DNA from: an uncultured Eubacterium sp.
Lineage (GTDB): Bacteria > Bacillota > Clostridia > Peptostreptococcales > Anaerovoracaceae
Assembly (NCBI GenBank): GCA_946555345.1
Contig: CAMNSS010000011.1
Location: 1 to 64,000, forward strand
DNA: 64,000 nt
Direction of reading: 5' to 3'
How positions within the stretch are numbered: the first letter of the stretch is position 1; the number at the start of each line of letters is the position of its first letter. The translations under genes were made by a program, and so were the position numbers. Below are positions 32,224-39,227 of the stretch, piece after piece. Under the pieces are notes generated by a model, which worked only from the letters and a program-made list of their open reading frames with translations, made no database searches and was not told where the DNA came from.

Positions 32224-32883
32224 ATGCTGAAACCGTATGGGGAACTGCGGAAAGTGGACGTGCTGCCTTACTGCGAGAAGCGGGCGGCAAAGGATGAGGC
32301 AGGGAGGAAAATGGAAGTGCCGTACCTGAACTGGGCGAAATGCAAGGATCTCCTGCATGAGCATGGCGCAGGGGAAGTGTACTTCGAGCCGCTGCTGGCG
32401 GCAAACGGTTCGTCGGTGTTCATGACGCAGGAAGCGTTCGTGGACGGTAAGGGAAACCGCAATCGCTGTTTTGAGGTGCGGGTGAAAATCGTCATTGACG
32501 AGCTGGAGTTTACCCAGAACTACCCATTGCTCAACGGCGTGTACGTGGTCAGGGAGGACACGATCAACCAACTGCGGGTGTCCAATGCGCAGGCAAGGGC
32601 ATTCGTCAAGGGGGTCGCAATCCGCACGGGGCTGGGATTTGGACTGTGGATCAAGGATGATGAGACGGCGCGGCCTCTGGCGGCGGAAGACGACCTGGCG
32701 GCGCATGACCTGGGCAAGTGCCGCCAGAGGCTGTCGGAGCTGATTACCATGAAAATGCAGGACGGCGTGACGATGGAGCAGATGGCGGATGCCGTCGGCA
32801 TGGAAATGGCGGAGTTCCGGGCGGTCTTCACGTATTACGGGAAATTGGAAAAGATTGAGAACATAATCAAGGGGATGCAATGA
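32224..32883 (+). CDS. Single-strand annealing protein, Sak3/DUF1071 type
   Basis: The 219-residue protein fits the DUF1071 family, a Rad52-like group (Sak3) of phage recombinases that anneal single strands. The family core appears as VPYLNWAKCKDLLHEH near residue 39, the beta strands CFEVRVKIVIDE ... NYPLLNGVYVV, and the QLRVSNAQARAFVKGVAIRTGLG segment near residue 120. It is followed, with a 4-nt overlap, by a YqaJ-like nuclease. A nuclease and an annealing protein together form the usual phage recombination pair. Confidence 0.75.
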   Translation: MLKPYGELRKVDVLPYCEKRAAKDEAGRKMEVPYLNWAKCKDLLHEHGAGEVYFEPLLAANGSSVFMTQEAFVDGKGNRNRCFEVRVKIVIDELEFTQNYPLLNGVYVVREDTINQLRVSNAQARAFVKGVAIRTGLGFGLWIKDDETARPLAAEDDLAAHDLGKCRQRLSELITMKMQDGVTMEQMADAVGMEMAEFRAVFTYYGKLEKIENIIKGMQ

Positions 32884-33500
32884 TAAGGAGCAGGGACAGG
32901 AGCGGGTGGTTCGGCGCATCGGATACAAGCCATGTCGTGGGGGACTGGGGGACGGCCACGTTCCGCTGCTGGTGGATGGAAAAGCTGGGCATAAGCTACA
33001 AGCCGAAGTTCCAAAACAAGTACACCCTGGCGGGGACATATTACGAACACGCTATACTGGACACGGTTCCGTCCTGTGAAAAGGACAGGCAGATCTGTAT
33101 TCCGGAACTGGGGCTGCGGGTCAATTACGACGGCATGGCAGGGAAATCAATCAAGGAAGTGAAGACCTACAAGGAAGGAAACGGGTTCAGGGTAACGAAA
33201 GCATACTGGCGGCAGGCGCAGGCAGAGATGTTCGCGGCGGGATCGCGCGATCTGGAAATACTGGCGTACCCGTTCACGGAGGAGCATTACAAAAATTATT
33301 TTATCCCGGTGGACAAGGACAAGGTCAGGCATTTCCCAGTTGAATACGACGGGGAATTTGTTGAATGCGAATGGCTGCCGAGGCTTGCGTACCTGAAACA
33401 CTGCCTCGACGCGGGCGCATGGCCGGGGAAGGAGGACTTTGAAAGATGGGAAAATACAAAAGCAGGCGGGCGAAGGCAACGGACATACCCCGGAAAGTAA
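32880..33500 (+). CDS. YqaJ-like (lambda exonuclease fold) nuclease
   Basis: The 206-residue protein has PD-(D/E)xK nuclease features. RSGWFGASDT at the N-terminus is typical of YqaJ/lambda-exo proteins, and LRVNYDGMAGKSIKEVKTYK (near residues 79-98) supplies the Asp and the E-x-K active-site residues. A Gln-Ala-Gln-containing helix (YWRQAQAEMFAAG) follows, as in that family. The start overlaps the annealing protein stop (ATGA), so the two are probably made together to resect and anneal phage DNA. The polarity of digestion cannot be told. Confidence 0.75.
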   Translation: MIRSRDRSGWFGASDTSHVVGDWGTATFRCWWMEKLGISYKPKFQNKYTLAGTYYEHAILDTVPSCEKDRQICIPELGLRVNYDGMAGKSIKEVKTYKEGNGFRVTKAYWRQAQAEMFAAGSRDLEILAYPFTEEHYKNYFIPVDKDKVRHFPVEYDGEFVECEWLPRLAYLKHCLDAGAWPGKEDFERWENTKAGGRRQRTYPGK

Positions 33501-33796
33501 AGCAGGAGGTGTGGGAACGCGACGGCGGCAGGTGCGTTGTCTGCGGCAATGCTGTGAACGTGATGCCCAATGCGCACATCGTGCCGCGGTCACGGGGCGG
33601 GCTGGGGGTTGCGGCAAACGTCGTCACCCTCTGCACGAATTTCACGGAGAACAAATGCCATTTTAAATACGATTTTGGGACGAAGGAAGAAAAAGCGGCA
33701 ATCGATAAAATAATCGTGGCATACATGAAATCGGTTTACGGCGAGGGGTGGCGCAAGAAAGACCAGGTATACAGGAAAGGCGGGAAAACATCATGA
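33446..33796 (+). CDS. HNH endonuclease
   Basis: The 116-residue protein has the HNH/beta-beta-alpha-metal signature. A zinc pair CVVCG (near residue 30) is followed by NAHIVPRSRGG with the catalytic His, then NVVTLCTN and a late CHF that completes the Cys set. The gene overlaps the nuclease gene by 55 nt. An HNH protein among recombination genes, rather than beside terminase, suggests a role in DNA processing or a free-standing homing-like nuclease. Neither is proven. Confidence 0.8.
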   Translation: MGKYKSRRAKATDIPRKVKQEVWERDGGRCVVCGNAVNVMPNAHIVPRSRGGLGVAANVVTLCTNFTENKCHFKYDFGTKEEKAAIDKIIVAYMKSVYGEGWRKKDQVYRKGGKTS

Positions 33797-34062
33797 GGGT
33801 ACGGCTGGGCAAGGCGCATATCATGTGCGGCGATGAGCATTGCTGCTGGATCATGCAGGCAGCGAAGCCAAAGGAAGGAAAACCCGATGGGAGGCGCATG
33901 GGCGGCTATGTGCCGGTTTTTCGGATGGCGGCAGGGGGTTATGCCAGCAAAGAAATAAACCCGCCAGGGGTAAAAGGAATAAGCCGTCTGGCAGGCGGGG
34001 CTGCCGGGCCGGTGGAGGAGGTGAGGCCGTGGAAGCCAGGATTTCCAGGTGCAAAGCAGTGA
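33793..34062 (+). CDS. Small phage protein of unknown function
   Basis: The 89-residue product starts at an ATG overlapping the HNH stop (ATGA). It begins MRVRLGKAHIMCGDEHCCWIMQ, with closely spaced Cys/His residues that might bind metal. The remainder is Gly/Pro-rich and probably disordered. The end overlaps the next gene by 34 nt. I do not recognise a family. Tight packing is the main support. Confidence 0.45.
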   Translation: MRVRLGKAHIMCGDEHCCWIMQAAKPKEGKPDGRRMGGYVPVFRMAAGGYASKEINPPGVKGISRLAGGAAGPVEEVRPWKPGFPGAKQ

Positions 34063-34568
34063 ACCGGCCAGGGAAACTGCCCGCCGTGTGGTTTGAGCTT
34101 CCGGGGCGCGAACTCCTGGACAGGTTCAGGGGGCTGGAAGGAAAAAGCCTTGAAGGATATGTCATGACAATCAAAAAGCCCCGCGCAAAGTCGCTTAATG
34201 CCAATGCGTACATGTGGCTGCTCTGTGATAAAATCGCAAGGAAAACAGGAGCGGCAAAAGAGGACGTGTACAGGAAGGCAGTGCGGGAGGCGGGCGCTTT
34301 TACGGACGCCGTCGTGAAGAAGGAAGACGCAGGGCGGATCTGCGCCGCATGGGAAAGCAATGGCGTGGGATGGTTTGCGGAAACGCATGGAAGCCAGGGC
34401 GCAGCCGCCCTCATCAGGCTTTACCAGGGATCTTCGATATATGACGGGGAGCAGATGGGGCGGCTGGTTGATTACATTGTCGATGAGGCGAAATATTTGA
34501 ACATAGAAACGATGACGTCAAAGGAAACGGAAAGGCTGAAACAATTATGGGGCGGAAAGGATACATAA
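34029..34568 (+). CDS. Phage recombination/replication accessory protein (NinB-like?)
   Basis: The 179-residue protein starts at GTG 34029 behind a long GGAGGAGGTGAGG ribosome binding region. The segment KPRAKSLNANAYMWLLCDKIA (near residues 50-70) is typical of a family of Bacillota phage proteins in replication modules and resembles the R-x-x-K-S-x-x-Q-N-A-Y box of lambda NinB. The C-terminal half is helical (GRLVDYIVDEAKYLNIETMT). NinB-like DNA binding is a tentative reading. It ends inside the start of the replication initiator gene. Confidence 0.5.
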   Translation: MEARISRCKAVNRPGKLPAVWFELPGRELLDRFRGLEGKSLEGYVMTIKKPRAKSLNANAYMWLLCDKIARKTGAAKEDVYRKAVREAGAFTDAVVKKEDAGRICAAWESNGVGWFAETHGSQGAAALIRLYQGSSIYDGEQMGRLVDYIVDEAKYLNIETMTSKETERLKQLWGGKDT

Positions 34569-35200
34569 AACTGTTCCGCAAGTTTGAGGAATGGGAATGG
34601 TACAAAAATCCTGACACAAAATCTGTCTTCCTGCACTTGCTCATCAAAGCCGAGTGGCGGGATGCGCCAAGGTATGGGCTGGACATAAAAAGGGGACAGA
34701 TGATTACAACGGAAAGCATGCTCATGGATGAGCTGGGAATGACCAGGCAGAGGGTCAGGACTGCGCTTGCGCATTTGGTGTCAACCAACGAGATAACCAA
34801 GGCGGCAACCAACATTAAAACCAATGGGAGAACCAGCCGCATGACGCTGATAACGCTTGAAAAATACGAAATATACCAGTCTGAAAACCACAGGGCAGCC
34901 AAGGCGGCAGCCAGGCAGGCCGCCAGCAATGCAACCGGCGTGCAACCAAGCATTAACCAGCCTGCCATTATTAAAAAAAAGATAAAAAACATTAATAATA
35001 ATATAAATAATATACGCGCGCATGCGCGCAGGGACCTGCCGACTGTGGATAAAAACGAACAGGCATTTGATTTTATCGGGTGGCTGAAAACCCTGCCAGC
35101 GGACAAGCGCCGGGAGGCACAGCAGCTGAGGCTTGCGGGTCGTCATAGCTGGGAAGAGATCGCCCGTGCGATTGGGAAAGGAGGAGGCGATGAGGGCTAA
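34547..35200 (+). CDS. Phage replisome organiser / replication initiator
   Basis: The 217-residue protein has an N-terminal winged helix (residues about 1-110: GYIKLFRKFEEWEWYKNPDTKSVFLHLLIKA, then the MTRQRVRTALAHL recognition helix) like many Bacillota phage initiators of the DnaD-N type. A linker of Ala/Asn/Lys residues is encoded by very AT-rich DNA. The C-terminal helical part (FDFIGWLKTLPADKRREAQQL) may contact the helicase loader. The gene contains a candidate origin at 34967-35052, matching the lambda O arrangement in which the initiator gene carries its own origin. Confidence 0.7.
   Translation: MGRKGYIKLFRKFEEWEWYKNPDTKSVFLHLLIKAEWRDAPRYGLDIKRGQMITTESMLMDELGMTRQRVRTALAHLVSTNEITKAATNIKTNGRTSRMTLITLEKYEIYQSENHRAAKAAARQAASNATGVQPSINQPAIIKKKIKNINNNINNIRAHARRDLPTVDKNEQAFDFIGWLKTLPADKRREAQQLRLAGRHSWEEIARAIGKGGGDEG
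34967..35052. other. Putative phage replication origin inside the initiator gene
   Basis: A strongly AT-rich stretch (34967-35014) is followed by a perfect 14-bp palindrome GCGCGCATGCGCGC (35016-35029) and then TGTGGATAA (35044-35052), which is an exact consensus DnaA box on the minus strand. An unwinding element, palindrome and DnaA box inside an initiator gene together make an origin plausible. No iterons are obvious. Confidence 0.5.
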
Positions 35201-35453
35201 ACTGCTGGCAAAGCCTGAACGGGTCAGGCTGGCCGGGATTGCCGGGTATGCGGAAAGCTGCGGGATTTACACCGTGGAAAGCGAAAGGCGCGGGATCATG
35301 TATTTCTACAGCGATGGGGAATATGCCATAGTGACTGCAAGTAAAGGGGTATTGCGGATGAGCGCCGATGAAGCAGAGGCCATCTTGTCGGAGCTTGCGG
35401 GGATTAAAGATGACATTGAGGACATCAGGAGGACAGGGAGGCAGAAAAAATGA
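35190..35453 (+). CDS. Small phage protein of unknown function
   Basis: The 87-residue protein starts at ATG 35190 after GGAGGAGG, overlapping the initiator gene by 11 nt. It shows a small alpha/beta pattern (GIYTVESERRGIMYFYSDGEYAIVTAS) and an acidic C-terminal helix (SADEAEAILSELAGIKDDIEDI). There are no catalytic motifs or cysteines of note. It travels with replication genes, and I cannot assign a role. Confidence 0.55.
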   Translation: MRAKLLAKPERVRLAGIAGYAESCGIYTVESERRGIMYFYSDGEYAIVTASKGVLRMSADEAEAILSELAGIKDDIEDIRRTGRQKK

Positions 35454-35555
35454 TGGCAGGCAGGTATTGCAAAGGATGCAGGAGAAGATCCCCCGAATGC
35501 CATCACGTTAGCGGGGGTCATCCTGGCAGAATGATGAGGCATGGAGGGGGAATTG

Positions 35556-36236
35556 ATGCCGAACAACGGAAGGATTGCGGTATGCCCGTATTACCGGGAC
35601 GAAAAAAACCTCAGCATATCATGCGAGGATACGTACAGGCGTTTCAGGTGGCCGGTGCAGAAATCAAGGTGGATGGATGCATATTGCGATAAAGGCTGGG
35701 AAGGATGCCCGTTTGCACAGGCATTGAACAGGCTTTACGAAAGGATGGGGGAAGGATCAATGGATGGCAGGGAACTTGAGATGGAACACAGGCTGAAAGC
35801 ATCCGAAAGAGAAAAGCGGAAGCTGTCGTCGCTCCTTGGGAAAGCGGAAAAGCGCGAGAAGGAAAAAGATGCGGAGATCCGAAAGCTGCGGAAACGCAAC
35901 CGCGCCCTGGAGGCATTTTATGTCAAAAATAGGGCGGCAATGGATGGTATCAGGGAGCAGAAAGAGCGGATGCGGGCCGAGCTGGAGCTGCTGGCTGAAA
36001 TCTACGAGGGCAGGATTGCGTACCTGATGGCAAATTTTGCTGGCGGGCGGCTGGATGAGGCGGCAATGAAAACATGGCTTGCGGAATTTGAGTACAGGAT
36101 AGAGATGGAATGTATTGCGGACGGTTTGCAGGGGGAAAGCGTGGCTTGCGTGTGGAGCGTCCGCACGAAGGCAAAGGACAAGGAGGATGGGAATGAATCA
36201 TGTGGCGCTGATCGGGCGGCTGACAAAGAAACCTGA
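35556..36236 (+). CDS. Phage protein with Cys motif and long coiled coil
   Basis: The 226-residue protein begins with a Cys-containing module (IAVCPYYRDEKNLSISCED ... DAYCDKGWEGCPFAQAL) typical of small Bacillota phage proteins and possibly metal-binding. A long charged coiled coil (about residues 80-140) and a helical tail follow. ATG 35556 lies after GGAGGGGG. Its 3' end overlaps the SSB gene by 44 nt. Function unknown. The Cys module recurs in replication regions of related prophages. Confidence 0.6.
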   Translation: MPNNGRIAVCPYYRDEKNLSISCEDTYRRFRWPVQKSRWMDAYCDKGWEGCPFAQALNRLYERMGEGSMDGRELEMEHRLKASEREKRKLSSLLGKAEKREKEKDAEIRKLRKRNRALEAFYVKNRAAMDGIREQKERMRAELELLAEIYEGRIAYLMANFAGGRLDEAAMKTWLAEFEYRIEMECIADGLQGESVACVWSVRTKAKDKEDGNESCGADRAADKET

Positions 36237-36588
36237 AATAAGGTACATAGCGGAGAGCCAGACGGCTGTGGCAAGCTTTGCGCTGGCAATCGACAGGCCG
36301 GCGAGGGCAGGGGAGGAAAAGAAGGCAGACTTCCCCAGGGTGGCCGTTTTCGGCAGGCAGGCGGAAAATTGCGAAAGGTTCCTGGAAAAAGGGATGCGCA
36401 TTGCAGTCCAGGGGCGGATACAGACGGGCAGCTACAGGGACAAGGACGGCAGGACGGTTTATACGACGGACGTAATTGCCGACAGGGTGGAGTTCCTGGA
36501 ATGGGGGAGCAGGAAGAAAGAAGGACTGCAAGACCTCGGCATACCATCGGGGTTCCAGGCGGCAAGCGATGATGAAATACCGTTTTAG
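36193..36588 (+). CDS. ssb: Single-stranded DNA-binding protein
   Basis: The 131-residue phage SSB has a standard OB fold. It opens MNHVALIGRLTKKPEIRY, continues with VASFALAIDRP and FPRVAVFGRQAENCERFLEKGMRIAVQGRIQTGSYRDKDGRTVY, and ends in the acidic peptide DDEIPF that recruits partner proteins. ATG 36193 follows AGGAGGATGG. It would coat single strands for both replication and the Sak3-type annealing protein upstream. Confidence 0.95.
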   Translation: MNHVALIGRLTKKPEIRYIAESQTAVASFALAIDRPARAGEEKKADFPRVAVFGRQAENCERFLEKGMRIAVQGRIQTGSYRDKDGRTVYTTDVIADRVEFLEWGSRKKEGLQDLGIPSGFQAASDDEIPF

Positions 36589-36601
36589 GGGGCGGCGGGA
36601 A

Positions 36602-36823
36602 ATGGCAGGCAGGACAATATCATGCCGCTACTGTGATGAGCCTATGGCACGTTCCAAGGGGATTATCGGCAGGAAGCGGACAAGCCTCCCGAGGTGCGGG
36701 AAGGAATGCCGGAACTGCATCGCCTGCATGGAGGTGGATGCGGATGGGAAGAAGGAGCATATGAACGTTGAAAGGGGCAGGATGAATGGACAGCAGGGAA
36801 AAGGGAAAAAGGGGCGAGCGTGA
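36602..36823 (+). CDS. Small Cys-rich zinc-finger-like protein
   Basis: The 73-residue protein has CRYC (residues 9-12), then CGKECRNCIAC (near residues 33-43), enough cysteines for one or two zinc sites. A basic tail (QQGKGKKGRA) follows and may touch nucleic acid. It starts 14 nt after ssb with a GC-rich GGCGGG site and overlaps the nuclease gene that follows. Role unknown. Confidence 0.5.
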   Translation: MAGRTISCRYCDEPMARSKGIIGRKRTSLPRCGKECRNCIACMEVDADGKKEHMNVERGRMNGQQGKGKKGRA

Positions 36824-37112
36824 GCTTGCCCGCAAGCTGAAAGAACTGGGTTTTGAAGCAAGGAGGGGGCAGCAGTACTGCGGGGCGGCCGGGGATGCGG
36901 ACGTCGTGGGCATACCGGGCGTCCACATTGAGTGCAAGCGCGTCGAAAACCTCAACATACATAAGGCGATGGCACAGGCACAAAGTGACGCAAGGGAGGG
37001 GGAAGCGCCGATGGTATTCCACAGGAAAAACGGCGGGGAATGGCTGGTCACGGTGCGCCTTGCCGACTGGGCGGTGCGGGAGCGGTGTTACAGAAAGGAG
37101 TGGGAGGAATAG
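36786..37112 (+). CDS. Hjc-like Holliday junction resolvase / PD-(D/E)xK nuclease
   Basis: The 108-residue protein has the archaeal-type resolvase layout. An N-terminal helix contains KRGERELARKLKELGFEARR, then the active site GDADVVGIPGVHIECKRVE supplies Asp and E-x-K. The following helix (HKAMAQAQSDAREG) and strand (PMVFHRKNGGEWLVTV) are typical of that fold and of phage VRR-type nucleases. It may resolve branched replication intermediates before packaging. It is the last early gene before terminase. Confidence 0.75.
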   Translation: MDSREKGKRGERELARKLKELGFEARRGQQYCGAAGDADVVGIPGVHIECKRVENLNIHKAMAQAQSDAREGEAPMVFHRKNGGEWLVTVRLADWAVRERCYRKEWEE

Positions 37113-37178
37113 CCTGGGGGGAGAACCAAAAGGTCTTTCTTTTGTATCATTAGGGTATGGAAGGGAGGCCGTTTTTTT

Positions 37179-37811
37179 ATGGCTGAATCGAAACGGAAAA
37201 CAGGATATGGGATGGCGGAAGGACTCAGCTTATTGGAACTGGCAAAAAAACACGGAGGCAGGCGGCCAACGCCAAAGCAGCAGAGGTTCTGTGATGAATA
37301 TTTGATTGATTTCAATGGAACCCAGGCGGCAATCAGGGCAGGATATTCGAAAAAGTCTGCGCGGGCGATTGCATCAGAAACCTTGACAAAACCATACATC
37401 CAGGAATATATACAATTCCGGCTGGAACAGAAGGAAAAAGACCTGATTGCAGACCAGGATGAAGTGATGAAATATTTGACTGCCGTCATGCGGCGGGAGA
37501 AGATGGAATATGTGGTCGTCACGGTCATGGAGGAGCAGTCGTGTTACAAGCCGGATGAGAAGGGCATGATGAGGAAGGTCTCCGTGAAGAAGGAAACCCC
37601 GCAGGTTGTCGAAATACCGGCGATGCTGCGGGATGCAAACAAAGCGGCGGAACTGCTTGGCAAAGCGTATGGGGCATATACGGACAAACAGAAACTTGCC
37701 ATCGACGAAAAGCGCCTGGAACTGGAAGAGAAGAAAACGATGGCATCCGTCCATTATGATAAGGACATACGGGTGACAATCACAGGCTATGAAAAGGAGT
37801 GGAGCGAATGA
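37179..37811 (+). CDS. terS: Terminase small subunit
   Basis: The 210-residue protein is of the Terminase_2 type. LTPKQQRFCDEYLID-like sequence (PTPKQQRFCDEYLIDFNGTQAAIRAGYSKKSARAIASETL, about residues 29-68) is the DNA-binding HTH that selects the packaging site. A helical oligomerisation part and a charged C-terminus follow, the latter contacting the large subunit. It starts the late region after a 66-nt gap. Its stop overlaps the large subunit start (ATGA). Confidence 0.93.
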   Translation: MAESKRKTGYGMAEGLSLLELAKKHGGRRPTPKQQRFCDEYLIDFNGTQAAIRAGYSKKSARAIASETLTKPYIQEYIQFRLEQKEKDLIADQDEVMKYLTAVMRREKMEYVVVTVMEEQSCYKPDEKGMMRKVSVKKETPQVVEIPAMLRDANKAAELLGKAYGAYTDKQKLAIDEKRLELEEKKTMASVHYDKDIRVTITGYEKEWSE

Positions 37812-39217
37812 TACATCTGCATATTCCAGAGCCAAACAGCAAGCAGAAACGGTTTCTTTCTGCAAAGGCAAAGCATATAGGCTATGGCGGCGCAAGGGGC
37901 GGAGGAAAATCATGGGGAATCAGGACGAAAGCCAAGCTCCTGGCTGTGAACTATGCCGGAATCAAAATCCTGGTTGTAAGGCGGACCTACAAAGAATTGA
38001 CGGGAAACCACATCAATATACTTAGGGCGGAGACACAGAAAATCGCTGCCTATAACAGCACTGATAAAATCCTTAAATTTGTAAATGGAAGCGCTATTGA
38101 GTTTATGTACTGTGCGAGGGATGCAGACCTTGACAGCCTGCAAGGGCAGGAGTACGACGTGATTTTCCTGGATGAAGCAACCCAGCTATCCGAATACCAG
38201 ATGAAAGCAATCGCTGCGTGTTGCAGGGGCGTCAATGCTTTTCCCAAGAGGATTTATTACACGTGCAATCCCGGAGGGCAGGGGCATGCGTACATTAAAA
38301 GGGTTTTTATTGACAGGCAGTTCACCAGCAAGGAAACCCCGGAGGATTATGTGTTTATCCAGGCTCTGGTGGATGACAATGTGGCGCTGATGGAAGCACA
38401 GCCGGAATATGTGGATTTTTTGGAAGCGCTTCCCGAAAAGCTGCGGGAGGCATGGAGGCACGGAAGGTGGGATGTATTTGAAGGACAGGTATTTGGCGAG
38501 TTTGTGGATGACCCGCAGCACTATTATGACAGGAAGGGTTCCCATGTGACCGAGCCGTTCGACATTCCTGCTGGCTGGATGGTTTACCGAAGTTTTGACT
38601 GGGGTTATGCGAAGCCTTTTTCGGTAGGATGGTATGCGATTAATAAGGATGGCACGATGTTCCGCTTCCGGGAACTGTATGGATGCACGGGGGAGGCCGA
38701 CCGGGGCGTTGAGTGGACTGTGGAGCGTGTCGCGGAGGCGATACGGGAAGTTGAGGCGACAGATCCGCAGCTGCGGGGCAGGAAGGTGATCGGGGTTGCA
38801 GACCCTGCAATATGGCAGGAAAACGGCGGCCCGTCCATTGCGGAAACCATGAGCAGGTACAGAATCTATTTTGATAAAGCGGACCATAAGCGGATTCCGG
38901 GAAAGATGCAGTGCCATTACAGGCTGGCAATGGATGATGACGGAAGGAGCATGTTTTATGTGTTCAAAACGTGCAGGCATTTTATCAGGACGATTCCGGC
39001 GCTGGTTTATTCGGAAACCGACGTGGAAGACGTGGATACCAAAATGGAAGACCATATTTACGATGAATGGCGGTATGTGTGCATGGCAAGGCCGATCAAG
39101 CCAAGGATGAGGGTGCAGAAGAAGGCGGTTGATTACAGGAATGCAGGCGACCCGCTGAATATGCTGAAAGATATGTACGGCTCACGACAGGGGAGCGGGT
39201 ACAGGAACGTATTGTAG
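37808..39217 (+). CDS. terL: Terminase large subunit
   Basis: The 469-residue packaging motor has an N-terminal ATPase domain with Walker A GGARGGGKS (near residue 30) and Walker B VIFLDEAT (near residue 122), coupling motif CNPGG, and a C-terminal RNase H-like nuclease domain. RSFDWGYAKP (near residue 260) and GVADPAIW (near residue 338) supply catalytic aspartates. The protein drives DNA into proheads and cuts the concatemer. ATG 37808 is preferred to a GTG at 37799. Confidence 0.95.
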   Translation: MIHLHIPEPNSKQKRFLSAKAKHIGYGGARGGGKSWGIRTKAKLLAVNYAGIKILVVRRTYKELTGNHINILRAETQKIAAYNSTDKILKFVNGSAIEFMYCARDADLDSLQGQEYDVIFLDEATQLSEYQMKAIAACCRGVNAFPKRIYYTCNPGGQGHAYIKRVFIDRQFTSKETPEDYVFIQALVDDNVALMEAQPEYVDFLEALPEKLREAWRHGRWDVFEGQVFGEFVDDPQHYYDRKGSHVTEPFDIPAGWMVYRSFDWGYAKPFSVGWYAINKDGTMFRFRELYGCTGEADRGVEWTVERVAEAIREVEATDPQLRGRKVIGVADPAIWQENGGPSIAETMSRYRIYFDKADHKRIPGKMQCHYRLAMDDDGRSMFYVFKTCRHFIRTIPALVYSETDVEDVDTKMEDHIYDEWRYVCMARPIKPRMRVQKKAVDYRNAGDPLNMLKDMYGSRQGSGYRNVL

Positions 39218-39227
39218 GAGGATTTGA

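Noticed and set aside
35450-35692. 80-codon frame with Cys residues overlapping the coiled-coil gene
   Set aside because: It shares 137 nt with a better-supported frame at 35556. The Cys-containing start (MMAGRYCKGCRRRSPECHH) is tempting but the rest is not protein-like.
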